Shown: positions 16,058 through 24,827 of the stretch, piece after piece
Layout of the letters: each line of letters starts with the position of its first letter
Numbering within the stretch: the stretch's first letter is position 1
Assembly: GCA_963812675.1 (NCBI GenBank)
Contig: CAWEWR010000027.1
Span: 124,001-188,000, forward strand
Reading direction: 5' to 3'
DNA from: AP-15 sp963812675
GTDB lineage: Bacteria; Pseudomonadota; Alphaproteobacteria; ATCC43930; CGMCC-115725
Length of the DNA: 64,000 nucleotides
Program-made: the position numbers and the translations under genes
Notes under the pieces: generated by a model
What the model saw: the letters and a program-made list of their open reading frames with translations, nothing else
The model's database searches: none
What the model was told of the DNA's origin: nothing

Positions 16058-17009
16058 GGCGGCCGTGGTCGCGCAGCCACAGGCGTACGAGATGTCGTCT
16101 GCGGCCGGGGTCCGGGTCATCGATGAAGGCAGTGCGGCTGTGGCCCAGCGCCCGGTTGTCGACGAACTGGATCTGCCCGGGCTCGAGGTCAAAATCGACC
16201 GACAGTTCGTCTTCCTCGAAGATGTCGAGCATTGCCGCAATCGCGGCCTCGCCGTCGCGGTCCATCGGCTCGCCGCGCAACACGTATCCGCCGCCGATCT
16301 GGTGGGCGCTGAATCGCGCCTTCAATTCCCCGGCATTCTCGAATACCGGCGCGGAAAATATCGGGCTCTCGCCCGGCCGAAATTCGCGTTGGCGGTCGAA
16401 CCAGAACTCCCGGTAGAGCCGCTCCAGCCGGTCCGGATGGCGCTCCCGCACGGCATTGTGGACGGTATGAAAGCTGATGACCCGGCTGTGCCCGCCGCTT
16501 TGCGCCTGGCGCAGGCACAGCAGACCGACATAGTCGGGCGGCCTGTCGTTATAGGCGTTGTCGTTGTGGAAGCGGATCTCGATGTTGGTTTTGTCCGGGC
16601 GGACACCAGAGCCGGGAAGCGCCTGTTGCCCGGTGTCGAGAACATCGTAGATCATCGTGCCGTCGAGCTTTTGCGCCACCGGGCGCGACACCATGCTCGA
16701 CAGTAGCCAATAGATCGCCGTGGCCTCCGCTGCGTCCATTTCGGCCATCGGCAAGCGGTCGACGATCGCGAAGCGCCGGCCGTGATCGAGCATCTCGCGG
16801 ACTCGCGCCATCTCCCGCCGACACATCGGCATCGCGAAATCCCCGGGGGCGCGCAGGATCGTCGGCAACGGATAAGCCCTGATTTCGTCGGCTGCCCGGC
16901 GGATCTCGTCGAGACAGGCGGCAGAGAGATCGATCCGGTACTCCGCGGGACGGACGTTCTTGCGCGTCCAGACGCTCGGCTCCTCGATGGGCATGTCGAT
17001 TGGCGTCAT
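16041..17009 (-). CDS. TauD/TfdA-type Fe(II)/2-oxoglutarate dioxygenase
   Basis: 322 residues from the ATG at 17009 (MTPIDMPIEEPSVW). The iron ligands are visible as HxD in RFHNDNAY and the distal His in NRALGHSR, followed by the 2-oxoglutarate-binding Arg in RRRHLVRLWLRD. The family hydroxylates unactivated carbon, often in amino acids or sulfonates. It begins six bases after the cupin stop and overlaps the aminotransferase gene, so the three form one operon. Substrate unknown. Confidence 0.93.
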   Translation of the reverse strand: MTPIDMPIEEPSVWTRKNVRPAEYRIDLSAACLDEIRRAADEIRAYPLPTILRAPGDFAMPMCRREMARVREMLDHGRRFAIVDRLPMAEMDAAEATAIYWLLSSMVSRPVAQKLDGTMIYDVLDTGQQALPGSGVRPDKTNIEIRFHNDNAYNDRPPDYVGLLCLRQAQSGGHSRVISFHTVHNAVRERHPDRLERLYREFWFDRQREFRPGESPIFSAPVFENAGELKARFSAHQIGGGYVLRGEPMDRDGEAAIAAMLDIFEEDELSVDFDLEPGQIQFVDNRALGHSRTAFIDDPDPGRRRHLVRLWLRDHGRRAYPG

Positions 17010-17014
17010 TTCAG

Positions 17015-17494
17015 TCAGCCGTGTGTGTGGATCGGATCGATCCAGCGCACCTCCTGCGGACGCTCGACCGGCTCGATATCGAGGTTGACGACGACCGCCT
17101 CGTTGTCGCTGCGCACCAATACGCATTCGAGTGTCTCGTCGGTCGAGGCGTTGATCTCCTGGTGCGGCACATAGGGCGGCACAAAGATGAAATCGCCGGG
17201 ACCGGCTTCAGCGACGTATTCCAATTGCTCGCCCCAGCGCATCCGCGCCCGGCCTTTGAGGACATAGATCACGCTCTCGAGGTGCCCGTGGTGATGTGCC
17301 CCGGTCTTGGCGTTGGGGTGGATCTTGACCGTGCCGGCCCAGATCTTTTGCGCCCCGACTCGGGCCAGATTGATCGCAGCGGCCCGGTCCATGCCGGGTG
17401 TCTGCGCGGTGTTGGGGTCGAGCTGGTCGCCCGGGATCACCTTGACCCCGTGCGTCTTCCAATCGATCGGCTCGTGCCGCTGCTGTTCGCTCAT
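17015..17494 (-). CDS. Cupin-domain protein
   Basis: 159 residues from the ATG at 17494 (MSEQQRHEPIDWKTHG). Cupin motif 1 is in KTGAHHHGHLESVIYVLKGRARMRWG (three metal-binding His and a Glu). Motif 2 is GPGDFIFVPPYVPHQEIN. First gene of the cupin-TauD-aminotransferase operon, so it may be an enzyme of the pathway or a ligand sensor (inference). The 126 bases upstream separate it from a small gene of the same direction. Confidence 0.92.
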   Translation of the reverse strand: MSEQQRHEPIDWKTHGVKVIPGDQLDPNTAQTPGMDRAAAINLARVGAQKIWAGTVKIHPNAKTGAHHHGHLESVIYVLKGRARMRWGEQLEYVAEAGPGDFIFVPPYVPHQEINASTDETLECVLVRSDNEAVVVNLDIEPVERPQEVRWIDPIHTHG

Positions 17495-17620
17495 CTCGGT
17501 TCGCCTGTCCGTTTTGCGCCTGATCCTGATATGGTCTTGTCGCAGCGGAAAAGGAGGCTGCTCACAGTACTCGACCTTACCAACCACGACCATAAAACCC
17601 AACCTTCGGTATAGGCCGAA

Positions 17621-17833
17621 TTAGGCCACCGATGAATTGTCGGTCCACGTGACCTTCATCCGTGGCGCGCCGCGCTTGAGAAGCCGAGCGACCGCCAAAA
17701 CGGCGCGCACGCGGTAAAATTCGATCGTATAATCTTCAGAGTCATCGGGCGGGATCACGTCCACGGCAGTCAGTTCGATGAGGTCGCCCGCCAGAAAATG
17801 CGCAGTCACAGCCACGTGTTCGATGTTTTCCAT
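17621..17833 (-). CDS. Small conserved-looking protein of unknown function
   Basis: 70 residues from the ATG at 17833 (MENIEHVAVTAHFLAGDLIELTAVDVIPPDD). It appears as a beta-rich N-terminal half, then YTIEFYRVRAVLAVARLLKRGAPRMKVTW. No family is recognised. Codon use fits its neighbours and the stop is followed 126 bases later by the cupin gene. It could be a real stand-alone gene; the evidence is limited to its composition. Confidence 0.5.
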   Translation of the reverse strand: MENIEHVAVTAHFLAGDLIELTAVDVIPPDDSEDYTIEFYRVRAVLAVARLLKRGAPRMKVTWTDNSSVA

Positions 17834-18080
17834 CGTCCCAAATCTCCAAGCCAAAAAACAGTTCCGATTCTATAATACGAACCTCGGGGGTCGCCTTTTG
17901 TTAATTCTGTCGGCCACCATCAATAACGGTGAACCGACCTCAAAACCGGCCACTACCCAACCTTCCTATCCCGCGTCACCAGAACTCGGCGGAAGCGGTT
18001 CTCCCTCACGGGCCGAGAAAGGCCTATATAAGACGCGATCTAGGCCGAGCGGGCGCTGGACGGTTGTGTCAGAGGCGAAG

Positions 18081-18431
18081 ATGAGGAACCGGATCAGCGA
18101 CGCCGCCCTGCGGTTGGCGCTGGCCGAACTCGACCGGAAGCTTCACGCGAGGTTTGGGCGCGGATACCGTCGGCTCATCCTGTTCGGGAGCCGGGCAAGA
18201 GGTGACAACCGCCCCGATAGTGATGCGGATGTGGCAGTGGTGATGCACGAGCACATCGCAGATCGATGGGCCTTGAAGCGCGCGATCATCCAGGAAACAT
18301 ACCCAATCCTGTTGAAGACCGGGCTCTATATTCAGGTTTGGCCGCTGGCCGAGGCTGAACTCGAGAACCCAGATGAATCGTCGAACCCGACGCTCCTCCG
18401 GAATGTTGTCCGGCAGGGTATCACGCTGTGA
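18081..18431 (+). CDS. MNT nucleotidyltransferase (antitoxin of HEPN pair)
   Basis: 116 residues. The minimal nucleotidyltransferase motif is LILFGSRARGDNRPDSDADVAVV, with GS and the DxD pair intact. The start at 18081 (MRNRISDAALRL) is chosen; a GTG five codons upstream is possible. MNT proteins inactivate their HEPN partner, in characterised cases by adding nucleotides to it. The stop overlaps the next start by four bases (GTGA). Confidence 0.92.
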   Translation: MRNRISDAALRLALAELDRKLHARFGRGYRRLILFGSRARGDNRPDSDADVAVVMHEHIADRWALKRAIIQETYPILLKTGLYIQVWPLAEAELENPDESSNPTLLRNVVRQGITL

Positions 18432-18820
18432 CGGCGTTGGAGTTGCTGAGAAAGGCGGATACCGCCCTCGCCTCGGCCAAGAGGGAGCTCAATGCCGGCG
18501 ACCTCGATGGCGCTGCCAATAGGCTCTACTATGCTATGTTCCACGCTGCGAGAGCAGCTTTGCTGAGCATCGGGAGGCCAGCAGAGGGAAGGCATGGGAC
18601 AATCATTGCTCAATTCGGTCTGAATTTCTGTAAGGATGGCCCTCTACCGACGGAGCTTGGGCGCGCTATGAACGAGGCGCAGGAACTCAGGGTCGAGGGC
18701 GACTATGGTGCAGGAACCCCCGTCGCGTCGGAGGTAGCAGCCTACGTCCTAAAGGCCGAGCAGTTCGTCACAGCGGTCAGGGGTATTGTGTCGGGTGCCG
18801 TATCGCGTTCCGCTCGCTGA
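18428..18820 (+). CDS. HEPN-domain protein (UPF0332 type)
   Basis: 130 residues starting at GTG 18428. The four-helix HEPN fold is seen in LLRKADTALASAKRELNAGDLDGAANRLYYAMFHAARAAL, ELGRAMNEAQELRVEGDYG and the last helix VLKAEQFVTAVRG. An RX5H stretch (RPAEGRH) occupies the position of the usual Rx4-6H ribonuclease motif. With the upstream MNT gene it forms a typical HEPN/MNT toxin-antitoxin pair. Confidence 0.92.
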   Translation: MTALELLRKADTALASAKRELNAGDLDGAANRLYYAMFHAARAALLSIGRPAEGRHGTIIAQFGLNFCKDGPLPTELGRAMNEAQELRVEGDYGAGTPVASEVAAYVLKAEQFVTAVRGIVSGAVSRSAR

Positions 18821-18929
18821 GGCTTCGCAGCCAGCCGTCGGCCCGTGCCCGGCGGCCCCAGGTACATCCGGGGTTCCGGCATATATCCATCTTCCCCGCG
18901 GCTTTGATGCGTAGAGGGGGGAGTTTGCG

Positions 18930-19853
18930 ATGAAGCTCGCCGTCCCCGATCTGTTCTCGAATTCCTATTTCCCCGCCGTGGCGGCGGTTGCGCTCGGGTT
19001 CTTCGAAGAGGAGGGGCTCGATGTCTCGCTGGAGCTGATCTTCCCTGTTGACGAGGCCTATCGCGCGATGCGCGACGGCAGGGTGGATTTCGTCGCCGGG
19101 TCGGCGCATTCGGCGCTCGCCGCCTTTCCCGAGTGGCAGGGCGCGAAGTTGCTCTGTGCCCAGGCGCAGGGCATGTACTGGTTTCTCGTGATGCGCGCCG
19201 ATCTCGGCGCCGCACGCGGCGATATCGGCGCGGTCCGCGGTCGCCGCATCGGCGCCGCGCCTTGGGTCGAGATGGGTCTGAGGCGGCTGCTGATCGAGGC
19301 CGGGATCGACCTCAAGCGGGACGGCGTGGCGATCGCCCCGGTGCCGGGCGCCTCGGGAAAGACCGTGAATTTCGGGCTGACCGCCGCCAAGGCGCTCGAA
19401 GACGGCAAGATCGACGGGTTCTGGGCCAACGGCATGGGCACCGAAGTCGCGGTGCGCCGCGGCGTCGGCACTATCGTCCTCGATGTGCGCCGCGGCGACG
19501 GGCCAAAACCCTGCTTCAATTACACGATGGCCTCGGTGGCGACGACCGACCGGCTGATCGAAGGCTCTCCGGAAGTGGCGGCGGCCGCGATCCGCGCAAT
19601 CGTCAAGACCCAGGCGGCGCTCCGAGCCGACCCGGAACGCGCCACCGAGGTCGGCCGCAAGCTCTTTCCCCCCGCCGAGGCAGCGCTGATCGCCGAGCTG
19701 ATTCGCCGCGATCTGCCATTCTACGACGCCGCGATCTCGCCGGAGTTCGTCGCCGGCATGAACCAATTCGCCCGCGACCTCGGCATCCTGCACGGCGAGG
19801 CTCCCTATGACCGGGTCGTCGCGACCCGGTTCGCGCCGCTGTGGCACGGCTGA
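18930..19853 (+). CDS. NMT1/SsuA-like ABC substrate-binding protein
   Basis: 307 residues of the NMT1/THI5-like fold: MKLAVPDLFSNSYFPAVAAVALGFFEEEGLDVSLEL, ALAAFPEWQGAKLLC, GRRIGAAPWVEMGLRRLLIEAGID, IDGFWANGMGTEVAV. A GAGGGGGGAG ribosome site precedes the ATG. It lacks a visible signal peptide, unusual for a periplasmic receptor, and no permease or ATPase gene is near. A cytoplasmic sensor or enzyme role is therefore possible. A weak hairpin (GTGCTC..GAGCAC, 19859-19877) follows the gene. Confidence 0.85.
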   Translation: MKLAVPDLFSNSYFPAVAAVALGFFEEEGLDVSLELIFPVDEAYRAMRDGRVDFVAGSAHSALAAFPEWQGAKLLCAQAQGMYWFLVMRADLGAARGDIGAVRGRRIGAAPWVEMGLRRLLIEAGIDLKRDGVAIAPVPGASGKTVNFGLTAAKALEDGKIDGFWANGMGTEVAVRRGVGTIVLDVRRGDGPKPCFNYTMASVATTDRLIEGSPEVAAAAIRAIVKTQAALRADPERATEVGRKLFPPAEAALIAELIRRDLPFYDAAISPEFVAGMNQFARDLGILHGEAPYDRVVATRFAPLWHG

Positions 19854-20357
19854 TAAGAGTGCTCGGAGGCTGAGCACGCTCAGTTGCCGAGCAGCCGCTG
19901 AAGGAGCTGAATAAGCGAGACGCAGGCCGTCTTTGCTAATATAGCAACACTCCCAACCATTGCGGTGCGTAGCGTCAACACTATCCCGAGAGCCGCGAGC
20001 CCCCGCTACCCTTGGCCTCTGAAATGGCTCTTTCTCAGCCTAAAATCATACTCCATTACCATTGGCATGGTTCGGACTCCCACTGCCGGCGGCGAGCAAT
20101 CCCGTTGTTGTTTGCCTTATATCCAATTTAATTAATTTGTCAATAGATATTAATTTCTTATCGGACCCGAAAGCCGGTGAGACCCAGCTTTGGGTCGAAT
20201 ACCGGTGCTGCATTTTCAACTCGCAAACCTGCGATTTATGCGTGCGTTCGGTCCCCAACGTGCGGTTTTATGGGTGGGTTAATGATGCTTAACCGGCTCA
20301 AGCCGGAGATCACGAAATCCAAGGCGTCGCGGCCATCATCATCCGGGGGAAAATCGA
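19854..20357. other. Gene-free, AT-rich stretch
   Basis: About 500 bases without a convincing gene. The part from 20041 to 20160 is much richer in A and T than the rest of the window (TCCAATTTAATTAATTTGTC). It may hold the promoter of the CHAP-protein gene. I see no tRNA, riboswitch or repeat in it. Confidence 0.6.
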
Positions 20358-20981
20358 ATGCGATCAAGGGGGAAATCACGCGTCCTTTGCTGCGCCGTGC
20401 TTGTCACCGGCGTTATTCTATCGAACAAGTCGTCGTTTGGCGCCAATTGCGCGCTCTACGTGCGCGCCGAAACCGGCGTCGCTCTTTACGGCGCCGCCGG
20501 CGGATGGTGGAACGAGGCAGAAGGGCGTTACGCGCGCGGACAGGCGCCGGCGGTCGGCGCGATCCTTGTCTTCAAGAGAACTGGGCATATGCGCTCCGGT
20601 CACGTCGCGCTCGTCACGAAAGTCGTCAGTACGCACGAGATCCTCGTCGACCACGCAAACTGGTACCACGGCACGGTCAACCGCGGCACGTCGGTGATCG
20701 ACACCTCGTCAAACCATGATTGGACGATGGTCGCGGTCATGGAACTGCGCTCCGGCAAACACGGGCGCGACAACCCGACCTTCGGCTTCATATACCCGCA
20801 AGCCGGCCTGCGGGATATCGTCGACTCGCCGGTATCACCGGCCAGCCTTTTTCATCTGGCCTCTGCCAAACACAGCACATCGGCCGCGCCAGCGCGGAAA
20901 GAGGGCTGGACGACACACCACACAGATGCCGCTTTTGCCGTGCCTACGCGGCGTGCCGAGACCGATCGCCCCGTCGATTGA
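20358..20981 (+). CDS. Secreted CHAP-domain cysteine peptidase/amidase
   Basis: 207 residues. A signal sequence (VLCCAVLVTGVILSNKSSFGA) is followed directly by the CHAP domain: nucleophile Cys in NCALYVRAETGVAL, His in MRSGHVALVTKVV and the third residue in ILVDHANWYHG. The C-terminal 60 residues are polar and probably unstructured. CHAP domains cleave peptidoglycan peptide bonds, so a role in wall turnover or against other cells is plausible. The ribosome site CCGGGGGAAAATCGA precedes the ATG. It lies alone upstream of the amidase. Confidence 0.88.
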   Translation: MRSRGKSRVLCCAVLVTGVILSNKSSFGANCALYVRAETGVALYGAAGGWWNEAEGRYARGQAPAVGAILVFKRTGHMRSGHVALVTKVVSTHEILVDHANWYHGTVNRGTSVIDTSSNHDWTMVAVMELRSGKHGRDNPTFGFIYPQAGLRDIVDSPVSPASLFHLASAKHSTSAAPARKEGWTTHHTDAAFAVPTRRAETDRPVD

Positions 20982-21037
20982 CAGCTGCGTCGCGAACGGG
21001 CCTATGCTGGCGGGATTGCCGCCTGCGAGAGGAAGCC

Positions 21038-22447
21038 ATGCCGTCGCGCAATACCGATCCGGCGCTGCTGCCGGCCCAAGTCGTGTCGGACGAGATTGGC
21101 GCCGGCCGGCTCTCGCCGGTCGATCTCGTCGAGGCCTCGCTCAAACGGATCGAGGCGGCGGACGGAAAGCTCCACGCCTTTGTGGAGGTATACGACAAGG
21201 AGGCGCGGCTCGCCGCCGAGGCGGCGGACAAGGCGATCCGCTCGGGGCATCGGGTCGGGCCTCTGCACGGCATCCCGATTGCGCTCAAAGACCTGATCGA
21301 AATCGAAGGGCGGGTCACGACCGGTGGCTCGCAGGTCTGGCGCGAGCGGCGCTCCGCGTATACGGCGACCTTGGCGCAAAAGCTGATCGCAGCCGGGCTG
21401 ATCGTGATCGGCAAGACGCACACGGTCGAGTTTGCGATGGGCGGCTGGGGGACCAACCAGCACCGGGGCACGCCGTGGAACCCGTGGGACCCCGAGGTCG
21501 CGCGCACGCCCGGCGGGTCGAGCAGCGGCTCGGGAGTGGCGGTCGCCGCCGGGTTTGCGCCGTGGGCGATCGGCACCGACACCGGCGGCTCGGTGCGGCT
21601 GCCGGCATCGTGGTGCGGCCTCACCGGATTGAAGACGACGATCGGCCGCGTCAGCACTTATGGCATCCTCCCGCTCGCCCCGACCCTCGACACGCCCGGG
21701 CCGATGGCCCGCTCAGTTATTGACACAGCCCTCCTTTATAATGTCATGCAGGGCTCGGACCCGCTCGACCCGCGCACCCGCGGCGTCATACCCGACGACC
21801 CGATGCCGGCAATTAAGCGCGGAGTACGCGGATTGCGGCTCGCCCGGATGCCCGATGCGGAACGCAATGGCGTGGCGGCTGAGGTGCTCGCCGCCTACGA
21901 TGCCTCGGTCGATGCCCTGGCGCGGCTCGGCGCCGAGATCGTCAGCGTAAAGCTGCCCCGCCGGTTCGCCGATTTTACCGACCTGACCGGGCGGATCATC
22001 GGCGCCGAAGGCTACTTCCTCGTCGGCCACCTGGTCGACGACATGACCCTGCCGATCGACGATGCGGTAAGACCCCGTATCGCCTCGGGGAAAGGCGTCT
22101 CGGCGCGCGATTACCTGCGAGCGCTCACCGAGCGCGACGCAGCGAAACGGGATTTCGCAGCAGCGCTCGCCGACGTGGACGCGTTGCTGACCCCAACGAC
22201 GCAGACCGCCGCGATACCGGTGGACCAGGTTGACCAAGCTTCCACCCCGGCACATTTCACGCGGTTCGTGAATGCGCTGGAGCTGTGCGCGCTGGCATTG
22301 CCCAACGGGTTCACCGCGACGGGGCTGCCATTATCGCTGCAGATCGTCTGCCGCGGTTATGACGAGGCGACCGCCCTGCGCATCGGTCAGGCCTACCAAG
22401 AGGCCACCGACTGGCACGAACGGCGCCCGGCCGGCATCGCCTCGTAG
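21038..22447 (+). CDS. Amidase signature family hydrolase
   Basis: 469 residues from the ATG at 21038. The Ser-cisSer-Lys triad is visible: Lys in GIPIALKDLIEI, Ser in ARTPGGSSSGSGVAVA and the nucleophile in GTDTGGSVRLPA. Length is typical of amidases and GatA paralogs, but no gatB/gatC neighbour is present, so it is a catabolic amidase. GAGAGGAAGCC precedes the start. The following gene on the same strand is a luciferase-like monooxygenase, perhaps one catabolic unit (inference). Confidence 0.95.
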   Translation: MPSRNTDPALLPAQVVSDEIGAGRLSPVDLVEASLKRIEAADGKLHAFVEVYDKEARLAAEAADKAIRSGHRVGPLHGIPIALKDLIEIEGRVTTGGSQVWRERRSAYTATLAQKLIAAGLIVIGKTHTVEFAMGGWGTNQHRGTPWNPWDPEVARTPGGSSSGSGVAVAAGFAPWAIGTDTGGSVRLPASWCGLTGLKTTIGRVSTYGILPLAPTLDTPGPMARSVIDTALLYNVMQGSDPLDPRTRGVIPDDPMPAIKRGVRGLRLARMPDAERNGVAAEVLAAYDASVDALARLGAEIVSVKLPRRFADFTDLTGRIIGAEGYFLVGHLVDDMTLPIDDAVRPRIASGKGVSARDYLRALTERDAAKRDFAAALADVDALLTPTTQTAAIPVDQVDQASTPAHFTRFVNALELCALALPNGFTATGLPLSLQIVCRGYDEATALRIGQAYQEATDWHERRPAGIAS

Positions 22448-22593
22448 CAGAAACAGCCAGCGATGCGATGCCAACTCGAACTCGGGGGCAAAGCCGCTCT
22501 GCGCCCTTCAGGGGGAGAGGGAGTGACCCGGCGCTCGAAAGGCAGCTGCCATACGCCGGACGCGCGCTGCTTCACTTTCCAGAAGGCGTCGAT

Positions 22594-23667
22594 ATGCCTG
22601 TGGAGATGATCGGCTGGATCGCGCCGCGGGTCTCCTCGGAGCTGATCCCGCCGTCCGGACCTCCTTTTGATGCCAATGTGATTGCCGAGACGGCGCGCAT
22701 TCACGAGCGGGCCGGCTTCGACCGTGTGCTGATCGGCTACTTCTCGGACGCGCCCGACGGGTTCCTGGTTGGGGCGCACGCCGCTTCCGTGACCGAGCGG
22801 CTGAGATTCCTCTTGGCGCATCGACCAGGATTCGTCGCGCCGCCGGTCGCCGCGCGCAAGCTGGCGACATTGGACCAGCTGAGCGACGGCCGTCTGGCGG
22901 CGCACATCATTGCCGGCGGCAGCGACGCCGATCAGGCCAAAGACGGCGACTGGACGGACCATGAGACCCGCTACCGCCGCGCCGCAGAGTACCTCTCCCT
23001 GTTGCGCCGAACCTGGACCGAGCCGGTGCCGTTCGACCACGCGGGTGAGTTCTATCGGACCCGAGGCACTTATTCGGAAATCCGCTGCCGGCAGCAGCCG
23101 CACATCCCGATCTACGGCGGCGGCGGCTCGGACGCAGCGATCCGGGCGTTGGCTCCGAATGTCGATGTCTTCATGTTGTGGGGCGAGCCGCTGAAGAACA
23201 CGGCGCAGTTCATGGATCGCGTCCGACGGGAGGCGGCGCTCTCCGGCCGCAACCCGACCTTCAGCCTCTCGACGCGCCCGATCTTGGCGGCAACGGAGGG
23301 CGCAGCATGGGACCGGGCGAGAGCCGTCCTCGACCGGGTGCTGCTCAATCGCGGCGGCGCCCCAGCACCAAAGCGCCAGAACGTCGGCTCCAAACGCCTT
23401 CTGCGGGCCGCCGCAGAGGCCGAGGTGCACGACACCTGTTTGTGGACCTCCCTCGCCGCCGCGACGGGCGCTCAGGGAAATTCGACGGCGCTCGTCGGCA
23501 CCCCCGAAACGGTCGCCAAGGCACTGCTCGAATACTATAAGCTGGGCGCCACCAGCCTCCTGATCCGAGGCTACGATCCCCGGCCGGATGCTATTCAGTA
23601 CGGCGAGGAGCTGATCCCGCGGGTCCGAGAACTGGTGGCGGAGGATGACACAGCGAGCGGCGCGTAA
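22594..23667 (+). CDS. LLM-class flavin-dependent monooxygenase (SsuD-like)
   Basis: 357 residues from the ATG at 22594 (MPVEMIGWIAPRVSSELIPP). The luciferase-like barrel shows ERAGFDRVLIGYFSDAPD, LRFLLAHRPGFVAPPVAARKLATLDQLSDGRLAAHIIAGGSDADQ and HIPIYGGGGSDAA. The GG.SDA.Q block is typical of alkanesulfonate monooxygenases. It would need a flavin reductase from elsewhere. A palindromic repeat (22496-22525) lies in its leader. Its end overlaps the longest upstream extension of the aldolase frame, but not the chosen aldolase start. Confidence 0.92.
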   Translation: MPVEMIGWIAPRVSSELIPPSGPPFDANVIAETARIHERAGFDRVLIGYFSDAPDGFLVGAHAASVTERLRFLLAHRPGFVAPPVAARKLATLDQLSDGRLAAHIIAGGSDADQAKDGDWTDHETRYRRAAEYLSLLRRTWTEPVPFDHAGEFYRTRGTYSEIRCRQQPHIPIYGGGGSDAAIRALAPNVDVFMLWGEPLKNTAQFMDRVRREAALSGRNPTFSLSTRPILAATEGAAWDRARAVLDRVLLNRGGAPAPKRQNVGSKRLLRAAAEAEVHDTCLWTSLAAATGAQGNSTALVGTPETVAKALLEYYKLGATSLLIRGYDPRPDAIQYGEELIPRVRELVAEDDTASGA

Positions 23668-23737
23668 TCCGCCACGCAAACCAATCGAGCGAACAGGCGG
23701 ATGGCGCTACACTTATCCAAACGCGAGGATGACGATC

Positions 23738-24634
23738 ATGAGCAATGACAAGATGATGGCGCAAATGTCTGGGAAGGGCGGCTTTATCGCCGCGCTCGAC
23801 CAGAGCGGTGGATCGACACCTGGCGCCCTGCGCCTCTACGGCATTCTGGACAATGCCTATAGCGGCGACGCCGAGATGTTCAGGCTGATGCACGAGATGC
23901 GCGTGCGCATCATGACCGCGCCGGCCTTCACCGGCGCGAAGGTCATCGGGACGATCCTTTTTGAAGGGACGATGGACGGTGAGGTCGGAGGAAAACCCAC
24001 CCCCTCGTTCCTGTGGGAAGAAAGGGGCGTTGTCCCTTTTGTGAAGGTCGACAAGGGACTCGAGGCTGAGAAAGACGGCGTCCAGCTGATGCGGCCGATG
24101 CCGGAACTCGATGCGCTTCTGACGCGGGCGGTGAAGCTCGGTGTGTTCGGCACCAAGATGCGCTCGGTCATCAACCTGGCCTCCAACGACGGCATCGCTG
24201 CAATTGCGGCCCAGCAATTCGAGGTGGGCGCACGGATCGCCGAGCATGGGCTGATGCCGATCCTCGAGCCGGAAGTCTCGATCAAGAGCCCGGACAAGCC
24301 CGGTGCAGAGGCTATTCTGCTCGCCGAACTGACGAAGAACCTCGACGCCGCGCCGAATGGCCCCCGCGTCATGTTCAAGCTGACGCTCCCGGATGTTCCC
24401 GATCTCTACTTGCCGCTGACGAAACACCGGCGCGTGGCCAGGATCGTGGCGCTCTCCGGCGGCTATACGAGAGCCGTCGCCTGCCAGCGCCTCGCCGCCA
24501 ATCACGGCATGATCGCGAGCTTTTCGCGTGCCCTCGTCGAAGAGCTCAGGCACTCGATGAGCGATGCCGAATTCGAGGCGGCCTTGGCAAAATCGATCGA
24601 CGAGATCTACCAAGCCTCGACCCAGAAGGTCTGA
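23738..24634 (+). CDS. Class I fructose-bisphosphate aldolase
   Basis: 298 residues from the ATG at 23738, with GAGG nine bases upstream. The family pattern is clear: FIAALDQSGGSTPGALRLYGI, KVDKGLEAEKDGVQLMRPMP, KMRSVINLASNDGIAAIAAQQFEVG, PILEPEVSI, the Schiff-base lysine in VMFKLTLPD and ALSGGYTRA. It splits fructose-1,6-bisphosphate without a metal. It is followed by a palindromic repeat cluster that probably ends transcription. Confidence 0.95.
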   Translation: MSNDKMMAQMSGKGGFIAALDQSGGSTPGALRLYGILDNAYSGDAEMFRLMHEMRVRIMTAPAFTGAKVIGTILFEGTMDGEVGGKPTPSFLWEERGVVPFVKVDKGLEAEKDGVQLMRPMPELDALLTRAVKLGVFGTKMRSVINLASNDGIAAIAAQQFEVGARIAEHGLMPILEPEVSIKSPDKPGAEAILLAELTKNLDAAPNGPRVMFKLTLPDVPDLYLPLTKHRRVARIVALSGGYTRAVACQRLAANHGMIASFSRALVEELRHSMSDAEFEAALAKSIDEIYQASTQKV

Positions 24635-24647
24635 CGCCCGCGGAAAG

Positions 24648-24783
24648 ACCCTCACCCGCCTCGCTGCGCTCGCCACCCTCTCCCGCGCTGCGGGAGAGGG
24701 GCTAAAGCGTACTCAACTAAAAGCTCCTCTCCCGCACTGCGGGAGAGGGAGGACCAAGCCCGAAGGGCTTGGTGGGTGAGGGG
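24648..24783. repeat. Palindromic CCCTC/GAGGG repeat cluster
   Basis: Two hairpins (CCCTCTCCCGCGCTGCGGGAGAGGG near 24676, CCTCTCCCGCACTGCGGGAGAGG near 24726) plus an ACCAAGCCCGAAGGGCTTGGT hairpin near 24753, closed by GGGTGAGGGG. It is of the same kind as 11365-11690. It lies between convergent genes and can end both transcripts. Confidence 0.88.
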
Positions 24784-24827
24784 TAGAAGTTGGGATCATT
24801 TTCTCGGGAGGGTTGCTGAGCGCTGTC

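Noticed and set aside
17834..17866. GGAAC upstream of the 70-residue protein at 17621
   Set aside because: The -10 position reads TTT rather than GTT, unlike the four accepted promoters.
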